The notes under the pieces were generated by a model. It did not search any database and was not told the origin of the DNA. It saw nothing but the letters and a program-made list of their open reading frames with translations. This document shows, piece by piece, positions 45,879-58,800 of a stretch of DNA of 64,000 nt. Origin of the DNA: Ostrinia nubilalis (Eukaryota; Arthropoda; Insecta; Lepidoptera; Crambidae); assembly GCF_963855985.1 (NCBI RefSeq), contig NC_087119.1, positions 7,728,001 through 7,792,000 on the forward strand, written 5' to 3'. The position numbers and the translations under genes are program-made. Every line of letters begins with the position of its first letter. The first letter of the stretch is position 1.

Positions 45879-45980
45879 AAGAAAACAAAATGGCCGCAAT
45901 ACAGGCAATCAGCTGACAGGTTTCCGTGTGTGTGTGTAGTTATCAGCTGATTGCCTATATTGCGGCCATTTTGTTTTCTT
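45879..45980. repeat. Long hairpin, about 38-bp arms
   Basis: AAGAAAACAAAATGGCCGCA continuing to CAATCAGCTGA is inverted at 45943-45980 with one or two differences. A GT microsatellite is in the loop. Confidence 0.8.
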
Positions 45981-45999
45981 AAATCTTGCATGTACTCGG

Positions 46000-48684
46000 C
46001 ACAAGTCAGGTAGTTAATAATGACGTTACATGAAAATGTTGCCAGAATGGGTACTGATCAAACATTATCTATCTCTTTTTTCATACGTCACCATGGGTAA
46101 GTTAGAAAGAGATAAACAGCTGTTTGGCATTAGTGTCGATTTGATATTATTTATTATTTGCAATTTTTGTACAGATCAATATTTTCCTCTCCACTTTATT
46201 GTACCTTCATGGGTGGGACTGTTCAGTGTAGGTCATAAATTTACAAATATTTATGCAAAGATTTTTTTTTAAATAGTGCAGTTCCATTGGTTACAACATA
46301 CATTAGCAAACCTCTACAAGCACTAGTGTTGTATCTACTTTTGAAATCCGGATCCGGATGTTTCGATAAACTGCCACCCATCTCTAGCCGTAAAAGATTT
46401 CACAGCGCATGACAGACCACCAGCATTGCTGAAAAATCAATACTCAGCAAAATAAAACCTTAATCCTTTACTTTCGTAATCGTAAAAGTGCTAGTCTTGT
46501 CTAGATTGTGAGAGTACTTAATTACCTACTGTAGTTTTTTAATGAGTGACATAAATCTTGGACCCTTTTCAATTGGTAAATGAGAATTATGGTAAGTTTC
46601 TGATAAAATTTTATCTTATGAATCTGTTGTTACTTCATTTCAATTTAGTGGCTAAAACCTAATGTATACTAATTAATAATATATTTTTGAATAGTCTAGT
46701 ATTAATTAATATCGTACATGAGTTATGACAATTTTTTATTTAGGTACATTAATCTGTAGCTTTTTTTATTCAATCATTTTCAAACTAATGTTCATTATTT
46801 ATTGTCAATTCGAAATGTTTTTACGATTATGTGCAAAAAAAGTAAGTAACAAAAATAGGCATTTTCTTAATAAGTTCACGCTTACCTAAAAACAAACCTT
46901 CTATTCCTTTATAAAATAAAAACGTGTAATTATAATCATAAAATTGTATAAGTTAATACGTAATTAAAAATAATTTAATATTTTAAAACTTTTATTTTCA
47001 AGCTATACCTAATTTATTAAAATATTACTGAAATTGTTATAGGGAAAAATAAATGTGCAGCAAAACTTTAACAGGAATAAGTTAATATTTTGGTATGTTG
47101 TAACTTAGGTACTAAAAATCATGACGCACGGTTTTCGTTAGAGTGACGAGCGCTGCATAAAATTAATGTCCGCCATTTTGTTTGTTTGTTTCAAGTAGGT
47201 ACTGCGCGGTGGCGAAAGACGTGCTTTTAGTATGCCTTAAAATGCACCTACCTACGAACTTGATAAATGCCTTTGTGGCACTAGCCGAGTAATTTAGTAG
47301 AGTGACTCGCCTTTAGATAAACTACGTATTAGGTACACTCGAGAGACTAACCAAAAAGAACATTCGCACTTTGGTCGAGTACACAAACCAACACGTCATG
47401 ACATTGGCCTTTAAAGCTTAGCCGCCCCTCGACTAACGAGTTCAATCTTCGTTCATTAGTAGGAACGCATGATGGGGGTGCTACTCGCCTCTCAAAATAG
47501 AACAAAATGCATTGGCACGATTAAGTGATTTAGTAATCTACTCAACTAAATTATTCGACTACACTCTTCTCACTAAAGGCATAAGTATAAGACTAAGAAC
47601 TGTGGCTACTGCGCTTTGTGATTTCAAGGACTTCCTTTCCTTAATAATTTAAGTCACATACCACTATTTTATTTTATTCACTACCTATAAATTGCTGCGG
47701 CGCGGCAGCGACGTAACGAAAATGAGGGTGAGACATTAATTTATTTAGGATATTATTTATGATTACCTCTATAGGTGGTAACTTTTAATTTCAACGGGGT
47801 ATGTTTTATTAAAGGTTTATGTTGGTCGCATAATAAAGATTGTCTAATCAATGTTTAAAATTAAATTGAGGCATGCATCATAACTTTTTTTTAAAGTTGG
47901 TATAATTGTTTCCTCAATTTATGAATGAAGTGAATGATGATTTATATTAAAATAAAAAACTTGAACAAATTAAAATTACATTAATATGCTTATTTAACTC
48001 GACTTTACTTTCTGTCTGTGCTTTCTTTCCTAATAATAATAATATCTATGATATTATTTCGAGTGAATTGCATGCGGTACTTACAATAAAATGTATAATG
48101 ACACTCCATAAATATTGATATTTTTCATTCCATTTGGAGAGATAATCTCTCAAGTCTCAACTACTTGTCTAGAATTAATCGATATCTTCGCAACACTGCA
48201 CCACAACACTTTTTTTTAGTTGTCAAAAAAGTCGCACAGATTATAAAGTGTCGGTGTCAAAAAGTTGGAATCGTCCCGCGTCCCATTTTGCTTCATTTCG
48301 TTTGTGTGCAATGTGCATGCAAATTTGCAATCACACACGTTTTCTTTCTGGAACGAAAATGACTTGCAAATTTGTAAATTGAACTAAAGTTTTGATTTTC
48401 TCGGTCATCGACATGTTTACGTAGAGTATTTTGAAAAGCATTTGTTTCTTACGAGTAAGCAATCCACGGAAACGCAAATACTTATTAGTAAGTTGATTTG
48501 ATTTGTGTTATAAATCTATTTGCTACTCGTTTGAGGCAATCAAATATTTCATCAAGTATTCAATAACTTTTTATTGAACTTCTATATATTTAAGGTGTTG
48601 GTGGAGGGTTTTTTTTAATGATTTTCGGCTAGCTACTAATTCGGGTCCAAACATTGTAGTAGGCCCAGTAGAACTCGCAACATC
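46000..48684. other. Intergenic and UCHL5 upstream region
   Basis: No coding exon is supported. Sequence at 47240-47610 repeats short motifs such as CACTAGCCGAG and GTGACTCGCC. The UCHL5 promoter and 5' UTR should be near 48550-48684, but no clear core element was seen. Confidence 0.3.
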
Positions 48685-50938
48685 ATGGGGGACTCAGCCG
48701 GAGACTGGTGTCTAATTGAAAGTGATCCTGGAGTGTTCACTCAACTCATCAGGAAATTTGGTAAGCAAACCTATGGGATATCCGAAGTCTACTCTTCCTT
48801 GTTGCCACTTAATTAACACTGATTGATTTTTATGCCATAGGTGTCAATGGTGTACAGGTGGAAGAACTATGGAGTATCGAGGATGATAGTTTTGATAACT
48901 TAAGGTAAAATATTTGATCATATTATCTGTGATATGATCATATTTGTAAAACAGTACTTGTAAAATCGGTAAACATTTTGTAGGTGTTTTTTAAGGTCCT
49001 GTGAACTGTGAGGATATAAAAGTTCCAAAAGCAGCTTCTATAGCGAAATAGATTTGACCTGCTGTTTTAAAATAACCTAACCTATCTACCGATCACACAT
49101 TTGTATTCTAGCACGAAATAAATCTGAATTGTTTTGTGTTTTTTTTATGCTCCCAAAAATCTAGGCTTTCTTATGCTTGGGATGCTGAAGTAAATCTAGA
49201 TCATTATTATGACACTTTGTTAGTGAGATTATATTTTACTGATTTATTGTTATTGAAATAAATTGCAATTTTATTGTACTGAAATAGAATGCTGTGCGAC
49301 ATTTAGATTGCTTCATGACAAAGCTTGAATCATCTTGCTGTATAACTATAGAACTCACTCCTGACCTTGTTCCTGAATTTTGTTCCAGACCTGTTCACGG
49401 ATTGATATTCCTGTTTAAATATCTTCAAAACGAAAATGTACCAGTTGATGTTGTTACTGACAGTCGTATTGACCGGATCTATTTTGCTAAACAGGTAATA
49501 AACCTCAAGTTACCAAGTACTTATTTTTCAGATAATAAATTGTGTTTTAGAAAGTTATACAGGATTGGTGCACTACCATATGTTATAACACTAATCAAAT
49601 ATAAAATAATAACACTATCAAAAGTGCCATTTAAATCTTACCTACTAATATTATAAGTGTGAAAGTTTGTGGATGTCTGGATGTCTAGATGTTAACATGT
49701 TGATGAAACTTAACAGTATTATTGTTTATAACCTAAAAAAACCTAGAATAACATATAGGCTATAATTTATGATGATCTGTGACAAACTAAATTTCATGCG
49801 GCTGAAGCCACGGGCAAAAGCTAGTATGTACTTAATTTAACCATGTAAAATATAATTATTCACTAAATCCTATGACATTTAGTTGCTGGATGGCAGCAAT
49901 TACCAGTCTACTTCTGTTCTACAAATTTTTCAAAAATTTTTCATCATTCTATCTGCAGGTGATAAGCAATGCATGTGCAACCCAGGCATGTCTCAGCATC
50001 CTACTGAATTGCACTCATCCGGATGTCGACATAGGTCCAGAACTAAAGAAGCTGAAGGAATTTAGCATGTCATTTGACCCCAAAATGAGAGGGCTGACTC
50101 TCAGCAATTCGCAGACTATACGGAGTGCTCACAACTCAATGAGTCAACAAGCGGTCATTGAGGTAGACCCTAAGGCACCGGCAAAAGTAAGAAATATTTA
50201 TAACCATAACTGCTTTTTATTAGTATTAATTTTAATGCTTAACTTTTTATTTTTAGCTTTAGACATTATTACTTTGTTTTGTTTTCTTTATTGTTTTTTT
50301 TTATTCTGTTATATTGCAATTTCGATCCTAGGAAGAAGATGCTTACCATTTCGTGAGCTACATGCCGATAGAAGGTCGCCTCTACGAGTTGGATGGATTG
50401 AGAGATGGCCCAATAGACCACGGCCCTGTCAGTCTAGAGCAAGATTGGATAGACGTGGTCCGACCGATCATATTGAAAAGAGTGAACGCGTAAGTTATCA
50501 AATCTTGCTTCAGAATAAAAAAATAATAATAGCCAAACTCTTAAAACGGAGCAGATCTAGGTTAATTATTAAAATAGGGATCATCCTTTCCCTTGCAGGT
50601 ACAACGAGGGGGAGATCCACTTCAATCTGTTGGCCGTGGTGTCGGACAGGAAGATGATATACGAGCGGCAGCTGGAGGAGGTGATGACGACGACGGGCCT
50701 GCTGGGCATGGAGACGGACGAGTTCGACAGCGAGGTGCCGCGTCTGCGCATGCTCATCGACTACGAGGAGGTCAAGATGGCGCGCTACCGGCAAGAGATG
50801 GCTCGCAGGAAGCACAACTACTTGCCCTTCATAGTGGTTCTACTAAAAATACTGGCCGCCGAGAAGAAACTGATGCAGGTCTACGAGAAGGCTAAGGAGC
50901 GCGCGTCGAAGAGAGGCCACAAGAAAATGAAAGTATAA
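48685..50938 (+). CDS. Uch-L5: UCHL5/UCH37 deubiquitinase (6 exons)
   Basis: Exons 48685-48760, 48841-48904, 49389-49494, 49959-50186, 50332-50489 and 50599-50938 join in frame to 323 residues. The peptidase C12 domain occupies residues 1-230. Gln82, Cys88 (NACATQ), His164 (AYHFVSY) and Asp179 (LYELDGL) form the active site at the same numbers as in human UCHL5. The C-terminal ULD (about 240-323, with RRKHNYLPFI) is the part that binds Rpn13/ADRM1 on the 26S proteasome or NFRKB in INO80. The enzyme trims ubiquitin chains. The start is fixed by the family N-terminus (GDWCLIESDPGVFTQLI). Intron 3 contains a Lep1-type element. The frame stays open for 152 codons after the TAA. Confidence 0.95.
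49641..49824 (+). mobile_element. Lep1-type Helitron-like element in UCHL5 intron 3
   Basis: It runs from CCTACTAATATTATAAGTG to GCCACGGGCAAAAGCTAG followed by T. The central TTTCACGC core is partly deleted. Confidence 0.65.
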
Positions 50939-51397
50939 CATGAGCCCCGGGCCGGCGCCCGGGAGGAAAAAGCGCCGGCCCCCGTCGCCCCACGACGAGC
51001 CTCCCACTCCAGCCCTTCCCGCTTGCTAGAGGATTCCGAGGAAATGCCGTACACGTTAGCCGACTTAGATGCGATATACAGAGACCCCACCCAAGAGCCC
51101 AAGCCCACGCCCCCGCCTGCCCCCGAGGCGCAGGAGGCGGCGACCGAAAACTCCCTTGAGCAAGACCTCAACGCGCTGCAAGAGACGCTGGACAAAGACA
51201 TGATGGAGATGGAAACTGGCCACATAGGCATCTTGCCGCCGCCCCCGCAAGTCATCGAAGATGAGTCGCTGGAGCTCCAAGAAATTATGGTGGACAACGT
51301 AGTGGCTTCAGAAGTGGTTTTAGAGGACGATGTGTTCGATCGCGCGGAACTTTTGGATGACGACCCTCAAGACACTCTAAAAGACGACTTCGACTGA
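50939..51397 (+). other. In-frame 152-codon open extension after the UCHL5 stop
   Basis: The codons directly after TAA (50936-50938) remain open in the UCHL5 frame up to a TGA at 51395-51397. The first about 30 codons are Pro/Ala/Arg-rich. The remainder is acidic and looks coding: MPYTLADLDAIYRDP, a Pro-rich run, then NSLEQDLNALQETLDKDM and an Asp/Glu-rich tail ending KDDFD. I do not recognise a homologue. It could be added by stop-codon readthrough, be reached by an alternative splice, be a separate small ORF from the internal ATG at 51044, or mark a stop codon gained recently. The obvious short intron (50933 to 51029) would not keep frame. Confidence 0.55.
50949..50981 (+). promoter_or_regulatory. 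All-GC stem-loop 11 nt after the UCHL5 stop
   Basis: GGGCCGGCGC (50949-50958) and GCGCCGGCCC (50972-50981) are exact complements around a 13-nt loop. The placement just downstream of a stop codon is that of known readthrough-stimulating structures, such as the one described after the UAA of Drosophila headcase. Function here is inferred. Confidence 0.6.
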
Positions 51398-51405
51398 CTA
51401 AACTT

Positions 51406-51453
51406 TTTCTAAATATGTACCATTGGCATGCAATAATGGTACATATTTAGAAA
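51406..51453 (+). repeat. 19-bp perfect stem-loop in the UCHL5 3' region
   Basis: TTTCTAAATATGTACCATT and its exact complement surround a 10-nt loop, 9 bases after the end of the open extension. Confidence 0.75.
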
Positions 51454-51761
51454 TTTGCCCATTTGCGCTAATAACGCAGTCAGTAGTCGGTATCACTATT
51501 TTAGAGATAGGTTTTTGATCAAGATTCATTCGGCCTTACAGAATCAATTAAATTTGTATTGCATGCATGCACCATTCAGTTCATTTTTGGCATTACAAAA
51601 TCTTTAAATATCGTCTTACAAATTATAATAATAAATCAAATGTATCTTGAAATCATGTTAGTGGGCTATTTTTAAAGTTAAAGTGCTTCATATACCTAAT
51701 GTTTATGGTATCTAATAGGCAAGATGTACTACAAACTCGGAGTTTTCTTATACTGTTTCTC

Positions 51762-51767
51762 AATAAA
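51762..51767 (+). terminator. UCHL5 poly(A) signal
   Basis: AATAAA in a TTTCTCAATAAAACAAATAA context, 824 bases after the TAA. Confidence 0.55.
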
Positions 51768-52889
51768 ACAAATAAATTAAAATATGTAGATTTAATTTCT
51801 AAATACAGTATTCAATAATTCGATAGTTTAAACGAGCAATTATTCAAAAACAGTCATGTTTTTCGATACTACGCACTATATCTAAGATTTGTGCTATTTG
51901 AGAATTTTTGAACATTGTTCGTTTAATTAACATAAAATAATTTACACATTTTACAACAAATTCTGGCAGTGTTAGTAGCGACGTATATAGTATAACAGTT
52001 TCATAAAAAATATACATTTATTCGTAGGTTTAAGCATAATGGCGATTAGATTTACATACATTTCGTGCATTTGTATGACACATCATCTACCATATAAGTA
52101 CTTATCAGGTACATTTTATGTAGCTGCTAAACGTTACGTATACATAATAGGAAGTTAAGAGACATGTGTCGCAAGCAAAGTCTGTGGAAGATTTTAGCAA
52201 TATAGCATTAAAGTAATTAATTGATACACCATTTAGGATAAGGTAGAATTGGGAAGTACGCATAGTATCTACTCGTAAAAGTTATAAATATATTTAATAC
52301 AAGGAAGACGATTTATGATAGTTTACTATGCCAGTTTGGTATGTGTATGTAATATCGTACCTACTGTCATTTCAATTTACGTCTTAAAATCGATCATTGC
52401 ATAAAAATAATTATTTACATCTTATAAAATTTATTCTTACATCTAAATTATAAACCTAATTAACGAAGGTTTTTTTATGTATCAAGATATAATGATGAGT
52501 AATAAATTAATGAATTTGAGGAGTGATGTGGCACGTTGATAATATAGTTACATAGGTGTTCGTTATTTACAAAAAGAGTGATTTTGTGTCGAAAACGATG
52601 CGTTAAATCCGTGACGTGATGAGGGAATATTTACAGAGATAGGTACGTATCTTGAGCGAAGCTGCCTTCTATGTTCTATGTCGTTACATGGATTCGTTGT
52701 TCATAATGTTGCTGCGCCAAAATAATTCTTATTCTCGTTATTTGAATATCACAGGTACATATAGAGAATAGAAGGGAGTTTACGAGTTTAATCAGAGTGC
52801 TTGTATTGTCGGCGGAATATTATGGTTGAATCCACGTAATGAGGGAACAGAGGCTGTACGAGTAGTATCGGCAGGGCGCGAAGGGGGCC
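51768..52889. other. Intergenic / FReD 3' UTR side
   Basis: This is AT-rich sequence between convergent genes. The 3' UTR of the - strand FReD gene should be in it, but no single poly(A) signal stands out. Confidence 0.35.
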
Positions 52890-55800
52890 TCACGTGTTGG
52901 GCTGCAGGCCCCGCGGCTTGATCATCATCGACGCCCGCTTGAGCGTGTAGTCCCAGCCCCTCCAGCGGAACCACACGATGCCTGGAACAAATCCAGTATT
53001 CAATATAACTTTGTGTCTTAAGGGTCGGCATACACGCTACTTGGAGCACTCTATATCAACTGGAGGAACCACGATGTTATGGATTAATACCGCTTGAGCA
53101 GTTGTGGTAACTCCGGGCAGTTTGCACGTGTCTGATCAAGACTACAAAAGCAGTTGACTGAATGTGATGTTGCATGTGTATGCCGGCCCCATATCTTAGT
53201 GTTAAGGTGCATACATACGGATATTGGACTTTTTGTGCTGCGGCAGTTTATTGTAGTGAGGTTAAGTATTTTATTTTAAGAATGGCATTCAATGACTTTA
53301 TGTCTGTGGTGTCTTTAATATGAATAACATGTAATAATTAATATAGCTAACCGGGTATTTAATACTATTATTGAATAATGTATTTTTGCAATATTATTCT
53401 CGATGTATTTTTAGGTGCTGGTTGGAAGCCGACCTCAGACCGCGTGCCGGCCTGCGTTATGCGCTTACGCACATTGCCGCCGCGACTTGACTCTTCATAC
53501 GGGAGCAGCTTATTACAAATTCGGCAATGTGTACGGTAAACAATGTATTTTTAATGAAAATCGATGGTTTTGGAACCTGAAACTGCCTCGATACTAATGT
53601 TTAGCAACGAGTAGGTAGTGTCATTGGTTCTGCGGTGGCGGTCTGCGGTCGGTTACAAATCATTATAATTATTATCCATATTAATGTTCATATAATATTA
53701 TTGCTCATAATGCGCTCATAATAATCGATGTTGTATGTACCTAATAACTTATAGTATCCGTGTTATAATAATATATTACTAATATCTTCTATCTGTATAC
53801 CACTATTTCTTTGGATGCTTACTTATGAAATTGCTGACATTAAAGATTCATCGATTCATAATTCCTGTGACTTAATGTTTGTTTCTATACTCAACATCAA
53901 ATAAACCGCACCTTCCGCGACGCGAACTTTAACGATTTTTTTGTGACACAATCATGGTGCCCCAACAATGTTGGTGTTATTTGAAAGCCCAATAAATATT
54001 CTTAAAGAAAAACACATTTAATTTCTTAATAAATGATTAACATATACCATAAATGTGACTTGAAAAAATACCTCACTTTGGGCCCACCTATGGGATCAAT
54101 TAGACCAATTTTTATGGTTATAAAACCAAATAATGATCTCACGTGTCCTCTTTAACAGATGGATAGCGATTAATCCCAACTTAACAGTTTTATAGCCATA
54201 AAAGTTGGCTTTAGCGTAACTACCTATTTTTTGAAGAAGTGACTCTGGAACCTTCTAAAGACACATTTTTGGGGTAAAAACCTTTCCTATAATGAAATGA
54301 AGTTTAGAACTAGGCTTTTGAATGGTACCAACATTGGTGTGAAGTGGGGATGCATACGTTTGAAAGTGCTTGTCGCGGGAGGTGCGATTTATTTGATGTC
54401 GAGTGTATAATTGCTGATTAAAATAAAATTTCATTAATAATTCACCCTATCTCCCAAAACTTAAATTTTTACCTACATTATATTTAATTAGATTTACTTG
54501 CAATGTACAAAATGGTAATTTCATAGGTAAGTTCTTTTAACAGGCAAGAGGGCAAGAGTACCTTCTCACAAGATAATTTACTCATTACAGAGAAGAATGC
54601 TTTTTTAGTCCATGTAACTGGTAACTTTCCTAGAGATTATAAATTCAGACCATCATAAAATATTTACATCTGTGAGCTCGTGTCCTTTTGCTAACAAATG
54701 TTACACTCTTCTTTGACTATATTTTATTTAATCTATTAAATTCTTCTATTAACGTCTGATACTTTAACAGCTAACGATGGGATGAAAGGGAATTGAGGTA
54801 GTTATATTGTATTAAACCACTATTTTATTCATCTACTTGTACGGGTACATAACTTACTAACATCTCTGTATTTTTTCTTTAAAATGTGATTTTATAGTCT
54901 TTCACATGTTCTATTCCACTTTGATCACCCAGTGGACTCCAGGCGACTCTTTGGTGTCCTTTGATCACCCATGGATAAGAAGTTCACTTTGATCACCCAT
55001 GGATAAGAAGTTCACTTTGATCACCTAGGTGATTTTATCCATGGGTGATCAAAGGACACCAAAGTGTCGCTTGTAGTCCAATTTGATCACCTGGGTGAAC
55101 AAATCCAGGTGATCAAAGTGGAAAAGACCTTTCACATCAATTTGTGTTACGGTTTGATCCAACATCATTTTTTTTCCAAATAGCACCTATTAATACCACA
55201 TTTATATGTTGTTTTAAACTTTCGTGGTCACTAATCACTAACATAATTATTGGTACATGGTAGCATCCCGTCAGTAATAATAATCACATCGTCCCGTCAG
55301 TAATAGAATCGATGTTCTGTGTGTCCTAATTATGTACTTTCAATTAATCTAATCATTATTTTTTTAATTTCAGGGAAACTCCAGAAAACGTATTTAGGCC
55401 ACGTCACGTTATTGTGCGATGGCAGATGTCCGCGCTCTTGTGACGTACTTCGTACATCGCAAGCGTTTGTCTCAAGCGCCGGCTCTCACCTTGCCTGGCA
55501 GTGAGGTCCTGAGGATCGTGGAGATACAGCCCGTTGAGGCCACGGCCGCAAGACTTCCACCACCAACCGCCCTTCAACATCGAGGCGCAGTTCAGCGATG
55601 ATCTGTCATTGTCCCTGAAAAACAAACACATTCGAGAAAATTTCAAGGCCAATAGCCAATGCTAGGTATTAAGAGCGGTCACATATAAGTACCTACTTGT
55701 TATTAGTCTGGCGAGTAGTCTGAAAATTTTGATTATTACCTAACTAAAGTGTTCCTACCTCCTTCTTACTGTTAAGCTAATCCTGTAGTGTCCATCATCT

Positions 55801-58800
55801 AAACTACAGTTATAACCGCAAAAAAAAAACTAAGAGTAGTAAAATTTTTCGAAGGGGAAAGCTAGTTTGTTTTTAATTAGGTTCATGAAATCTACTTTAG
55901 AATACAAGCCACTATGTTTGACCTGAAGTTATGTAAAATTATATTGATGAGAAGCACGATGGTAATTAGGTATCCAGTTTGGGCTCACCTGTTGTATGTA
56001 GAGAAGGGGCTGTTGTTTGAGCCGTACCAGGGGTCGTTGAGGGAGTCTCCAGCGTTCCCTTCGTACCCATCGATCTCCAATTTGTAGTATTCCGCTTCCG
56101 AGTAGATCTTGAAGTGCGAATACTGCGCGTATCTAGAACGTAACAACCAAAATTATTGGTCTATTACACTTTGATCACCTGGACTTGATCACCCAGGTGA
56201 TTAAATTGGACTCCAGGCGTCACTTTGGTGTCCTTTGATCACCCATGGATAAGATTACCTACCTACGTGATCACCTACCTACGTGATCAAAGTGGACTTC
56301 TTATCCGTGGGTAATCAAAGGACACCAGTGTCGCTTGGAGTCCGCTTTGATCACCTGGGTGATCAAATTCAAGTGATCAAAGTGGAATAGACCAAAATTA
56401 TTGTATTTTCAATGGCCCTCACTTGTCTCGAAAGCCTATTTTGGTTTATTTTATGAAACCGTGCAGTGTGACTCACGGTCCCGTGGTTTGAACCAAATGG
56501 GTCCATGTGAAACCAACATTCCGAGTTCGGGACATGTTTTCCATTTCATGTAATTTCATTTCTTTACTACTTTACTATAGCCATATTTTATACTAATTAA
56601 TACGTAGAATTGTATTTTTCATATCAATTAAATTGATGTTTGTAGCTATGATGTTGTTTTATTGAAATCATGCTGCGTAATATAAAATTCTCAATAACGT
56701 TTTGGTTTAATTTAATTAAAATTGCAACACTACACTACGAGTATATGCAGTTCTCGAGAGCGTCGGTACCTACTTAAATCCAAATTTTACTATCATCTGA
56801 AACAAATATATAAATATAAATATATATATAAATATACAAATATAAAGAATGTAAAAAACATAAATAATAATAATCATTACTTGTCATTACTTAGTTCCAT
56901 GAACTTTTTTTATTGCTACTTGCTACTTGCAATGTATTGCAATTATTATTAAATAATACACTTACTTACAAATGTTTTTGTAACATTTACGTATAAAAAA
57001 TATGCCTACTAAGTAAGTAGGTATACGAACATTTAATTTTGTCACCATAATTTAAAAATGATTTCAAGATATCCTTTTAATCCAGACTATGCTAGCGTTC
57101 GGTCAAAGTATACCTAAACCATACGCACTGCAGTGGAGACTATGACCATGATGAATGAGTAGTTAGAGTTAGAGTATAGCGTCGTAATAATAAATAAGAC
57201 ACGTACGCATCTAGAGGTTATAGCACACTTAGCAACTCGGAAAGGCTTCAACACCGTATCGCCTTTCGTCGCGCTGTCAACCGCGAGGCAAGGCATTTAC
57301 TTAACGGTGCGGATAAATGTAAGTTGATACGGTTACGATCCGTTTCCTGGTTGTTAAGTGTGCTACGTCCTTTACTTTACGTTATGCACCGTGGACAGTA
57401 GCGCTTAGAACCTGGGCTGTTCTTACCGCTTGTTGCCGTCGAAGTCTTCGAGCTCGACTCGCAGCATGTAGTCGTCATTGTTGGTCAGCATGTAGATGTT
57501 CTCGTTGCCGAGCCAAAACTCCTTGCTGGGGTTGCCGAAGCCGTTCTTGTAGTCACTCCAGTCCCTGTTGAAGTTCTCCGCGGGAATACCAAAGTCGTCA
57601 CGTCGGTGGATCACCTGCCATGGACAAGTGTGATAAGTATAACTGTAATTATTTCTTCTAAACTAGCTTTCCGCCCGCGTGGAATGTTATGTCACAGAAA
57701 AACAATCGCGCGCGTCCCTGTTTCAAAAGCCGGGATAAAAACTATCCTACGTCCTCTCCCGGGACTCAAACTATATGCCAAATTTCATCAAAATCGCTTC
57801 AGTGGTTTAGGCGTGAAAGCAAGACAGACAGAGTTATCTACTTTCGCATTTATAATATTACTAGCTTTCCGCCCGAGGCTTCGCTCGCGTGGAATTTTAT
57901 CTGTCACAGAAAAACATTATCGCGCGCGTCCTTGTTTCAAAAACCGGGATAAAAACTAGCCTATGTCCTTTCCCGGGACTCAAACTATCTCTATGACAAA
58001 TTTCATCAAAATCGCTTCAGTGGTTTAGGCGTGAAAGCAAGACAGACAGAGTTAACTAAATACCGGAATTCGTATCTATTCCTATTCGTAGTATCGCAGT
58101 AAGTATCCTCGTAAGTACTCATCGTCAACCATGGCCTGAGCCATCGCACTACTAGGTAAATTCCATGTTTTATTGTTGAGGGCGGATTTACCCTACCAAA
58201 GGTGCCAACAACTGGCGAGTAGGTACCTACAAGAAATACTAGATAGTTTGATTAATTATTCATAAAAATCAAAAATTGATGTCCTCATTTCTGATGAAGT
58301 GATTCAATGATTGAAATCTCTTGCACTGATGGACACGATCAACATCACAATGGTGTGACGTAACATTTTTTATCCACAACCAGGAAGCTCTTGGCCTGCA
58401 TCTCACCTGATGAAAAAGTGATGATCGGGCCGAAGGTAAAGCGAGCTTCCTGCTCCACACCACATTCCTCCTCAACCACCGAGGAACTGGCTATCTTACC
58501 TCCAACTGCCGCAACACAACAAAGTCGTTAACACTGTTGTTATGGCGACAGACTTGGTAAGATGGTGGTAGCTAACTAGGCAGGCTTATAACAATAAGCC
58601 TTACTTCGTTCGTTCGTTCGTTCGTTTCAGCCAAATGACGTCCAGTGCTGGACAAAGGCCTCCTCCAAGGTTTTCCACAATGCACGGTCCTGCGCTGCCC
58701 TTACTTACCACCAGCCAAACAGAACATAAAAATCTGTCCCCAATAATGGGGATCAAACCCGAGACTCCTTGATCTGTAGTAGATGGTATACTCCAGAGCA

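Noticed and set aside
50510..50895. Frames of about 100 residues in other frames and on the - strand over UCHL5 exon 6
   Set aside because: They are shadows of the GC-rich exon; the UCHL5 frame explains all conserved residues.
50933..51029. Short intron that would splice past the UCHL5 stop (GTATAA donor to CTAG acceptor)
   Set aside because: Joining at these sites shifts the frame and meets a stop within ten codons; the donor is also weak.
50881..51297. 138-residue - strand frame over the extension after UCHL5
   Set aside because: Low-complexity Ser/Gly/Ala composition, opposite to a better + strand frame that continues from UCHL5.
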